This document shows, piece after piece, positions 62,552 through 64,000 of a stretch of DNA of 64,000 nucleotides. Position numbers and translations under genes: made by a program. The DNA is taken from positions 1-64,000 of the forward strand of contig JAQWSU010000032.1 in the NCBI GenBank assembly GCA_029243025.1, in the 5' to 3' direction. Each line of letters starts with the position of its first letter. Within the stretch, counting starts at the first letter, position 1. The stretch comes from Pirellulaceae bacterium (GTDB lineage Bacteria > Planctomycetota > Planctomycetia > Pirellulales > Pirellulaceae). The notes beneath the pieces are model-generated. The model did no database searches. It was not told where the DNA came from and saw only the letters and a list, made by a program, of their open reading frames with translations.

Positions 62552-63520
62552 TCAGGGTACACTTCGATCGCGCCATGGATATTGATCGGCACGATCCACC
62601 AAGCGAACCTTAACAAACTCCGAAATCAAATCGGCCACCCGAAGAGATCGACTCGCCAACAGCTTGCTTCCCTGGAGACTCGTGTTGAGGTCAAATAGAT
62701 ACAAATCCTTGACCCGCGCAGCCTCTTCTGGATCCGCAGGCAAGGAACGATGCGAACGTTTTAATGAATTGTAGATTCGCTTTCCTGCGGCGGCCGTTCG
62801 GCCTGCCTGACGACCGTAGATGATCATCGCCGAAAGATTGCCTCGTACATCTTCATTCTCAAAAGCTCGGTTAATGGGCACCCCCCGATGGGCCTGAGGA
62901 GGAGAAACTAACACAAAAGCTTTGACGTCCTGCCCCTGTTTCAAGGTAGGTAAGGGAGGCACACTCCAGTCGTAATTGACCCAATTGATACCTACAACGG
63001 CGCCCATGTCAAAACCGATCACGCAGAGAAGTTCGATGTTCAGCTCGCCTTCGTTATTTTTTTTGATGAGAAATTTTTTCACCGCCTCGACGTCTAGCTG
63101 CATCTCGCGGAAATCCTGCGGCCTCAGCTGATCACGTTCAATCACTTTGTCCTGCCCGTTCGGTAGGCGGCGAATCGTGCTGGAACCGTGGCCCCGCAAA
63201 TCAGGCACCATGACGGCATGTCCATCCTTTTGCAGACGAAGCGCCAGTTCTTGACAATCCCGGCTGCTCCCCTCGCCGCGCGGACCTTCCCAGCCATGCA
63301 CGAGAATGACGGGAACGGTCTTTTTTCCTTGATTTCCAGGGTAATAAACACAGTGCAACGACACGAAATCCTTAGTTGTCAACGTTACATTTTCGGGCGG
63401 CGCGATCTTCGGTTTCTTCGACTTTTGCTTTTGAGCCATCACCGGGAGCGTCACAAGAAAGACCAACAAGAGGCCGGCGATCCACAATCGCCTAAACTGT
63501 TTGAAGAGAGAGATAGGCAT
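62552..63520 (-). CDS. Exported alpha/beta hydrolase-like protein with Asp in the nucleophile position
   Basis: A 322-residue protein; ATG at 63520 has GGAGG ten bases upstream. A signal peptide (WIAGLLLVFLVTLPVMAQ) precedes a basic stretch and an alpha/beta hydrolase fold: oxyanion HGW (75-77), DLRGHG (107-112) and the elbow VIGFDMGA (Asp171 where Ser is usual). The Asp nucleophile also occurs in haloalkane dehalogenases and epoxide hydrolases, but here the rest of the pocket is unlike them, so loss of hydrolase function is also possible. The final 80 residues are less certain. Confidence 0.82.
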   Translation of the reverse strand: MPISLFKQFRRLWIAGLLLVFLVTLPVMAQKQKSKKPKIAPPENVTLTTKDFVSLHCVYYPGNQGKKTVPVILVHGWEGPRGEGSSRDCQELALRLQKDGHAVMVPDLRGHGSSTIRRLPNGQDKVIERDQLRPQDFREMQLDVEAVKKFLIKKNNEGELNIELLCVIGFDMGAVVGINWVNYDWSVPPLPTLKQGQDVKAFVLVSPPQAHRGVPINRAFENEDVRGNLSAMIIYGRQAGRTAAAGKRIYNSLKRSHRSLPADPEEAARVKDLYLFDLNTSLQGSKLLASRSLRVADLISEFVKVRLVDRADQYPWRDRSVP

Positions 63521-64000
63521 CTTTTCCAAGCCTCCGATTACAGGTCGAGAAGACTGTCCCGACTGGGTTTTCGCTCGACAATGCCGAATTTTCGCTGAGT
63601 GGTGGTCTGACCAGCCTTTATCGTATCATCCCTCTCCTTCCGAGGGCAAACGTCGAATCCCCCGCGAGAGTAGGAGTAAAAGGAATTAACATGTGAGTAC
63701 AAAGAGCCTTTTCCTGCGTTAGTGAGGATGAAAGAGAAAAGTTGTTTGATTGCGCCGAAACTTCGCGCTTGCCCGTTCCGACGGACTAACTCAAAATAGG
63801 CATTGGGCCGTAGCGGAAGATGGCTGACGTCCCAGAGTACCAAGCGAGCACGAATTCGCTGCACACTCTTCGCGAAGGATCGGCGATGAAGAGGACTAGT
63901 TTCGCTATCCAGTAGGGCTAGGATCGAGAATTGGGAATTTTTAATCGTAATCGAGCCGATGAAGAGCAACCTCGTTTGGATGGACGAGGCAGGCAGGTGG
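63521..64000. other. Right-edge region, no confident gene
   Basis: A minus-strand frame without stop runs from the window edge to 63538 and ends just before the hydrolase. Its residues (for example NSQFSILALLDSETSPLHRR) look poor for a folded protein and no family is recognised, so it is not called. It could be the 3' end of a gene that begins beyond the window. Nothing else is seen. Confidence 0.4.

Noticed and set aside
63538-63969. Minus-strand open frame running off the right edge
   Set aside because: Residue pattern does not look like a folded protein. It may be the end of a gene beyond the window, so it is left uncalled rather than denied.

Overview
The window reads as a chromosomal segment of a Planctomycetota bacterium, most like the Pirellulales (Rhodopirellula/Blastopirellula relatives). 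No 16S gene is present, so this rests on gene content: a Gly/Ser-rich protein with two TIGR03000 domains, a PEP-CTERM protein, HTTM proteins, a fused SecDF, Rieske/cytochrome b genes of b6 type next to a giant multihaem cytochrome, and an RNA polymerase alpha-CTD protein with TPR repeats. Coding density is high. I see no insertion sequence, prophage, CRISPR array or rRNA operon.

Layout. 1-3.0 kb: three exported proteins on the minus strand, the first cut by the window edge and carrying a 31-residue repeat, the next two sharing a core domain. 3.3-8.5 kb: a LolA-like exported protein, a histidine phosphatase, a membrane protein, dtd, a DUF457 membrane hydrolase and a CvpA-like protein. 9.0-18 kb: accA behind a divergent protein kinase, asd-truA, an HTTM gene pair, the TIGR03000 protein, a small conserved protein and an exported isoaspartyl methyltransferase fused to a sugar-binding-like domain. 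17.9-26.1 kb: an ABC ATPase with a 730-residue membrane protein, a MazG-like protein, a radical SAM protein, a Rieske-type ferredoxin, a metallo-beta-lactamase-fold hydrolase and apgM. 26.6-27.3 kb: two divergent small membrane proteins.

48.7 to 27.3 kb: the centrepiece, about 21 kb of minus-strand genes with short gaps. In transcription order: Rieske protein with a repeated N-terminal motif, cytochrome b6-like protein, extended subunit-IV-like protein, a 1595-residue octahaem cytochrome c, a small lipoprotein, two paralogous cupredoxins, a dihaem cytochrome c lipoprotein, oxidase subunits II and I, haem A synthase, haem O synthase, subunit III with a large coiled-coil insertion, subunit IV, an ABC-2 transporter (ATPase and permease), SCO, DUF420 and a small Cys-containing membrane protein. 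The set encodes quinol oxidation, electron transfer to a caa3/aa3-type oxidase, haem A synthesis and CuA assembly. A perfect Crp-type palindrome lies 148 bp upstream of its first gene.

49.2-54.2 kb: purD, a NYN-domain protein, a sarcosine-oxidase-like flavoprotein, a phosphodiesterase-like protein and the PEP-CTERM protein. 54.2-55.1 kb is gene-poor and ends in tRNA-Thr(CGT). 55.2-62.5 kb: the TPR/alpha-CTD gene overlaps tgt, followed by yajC, secDF and a LysM protein. The right end holds an exported alpha/beta hydrolase with Asp in the nucleophile position.
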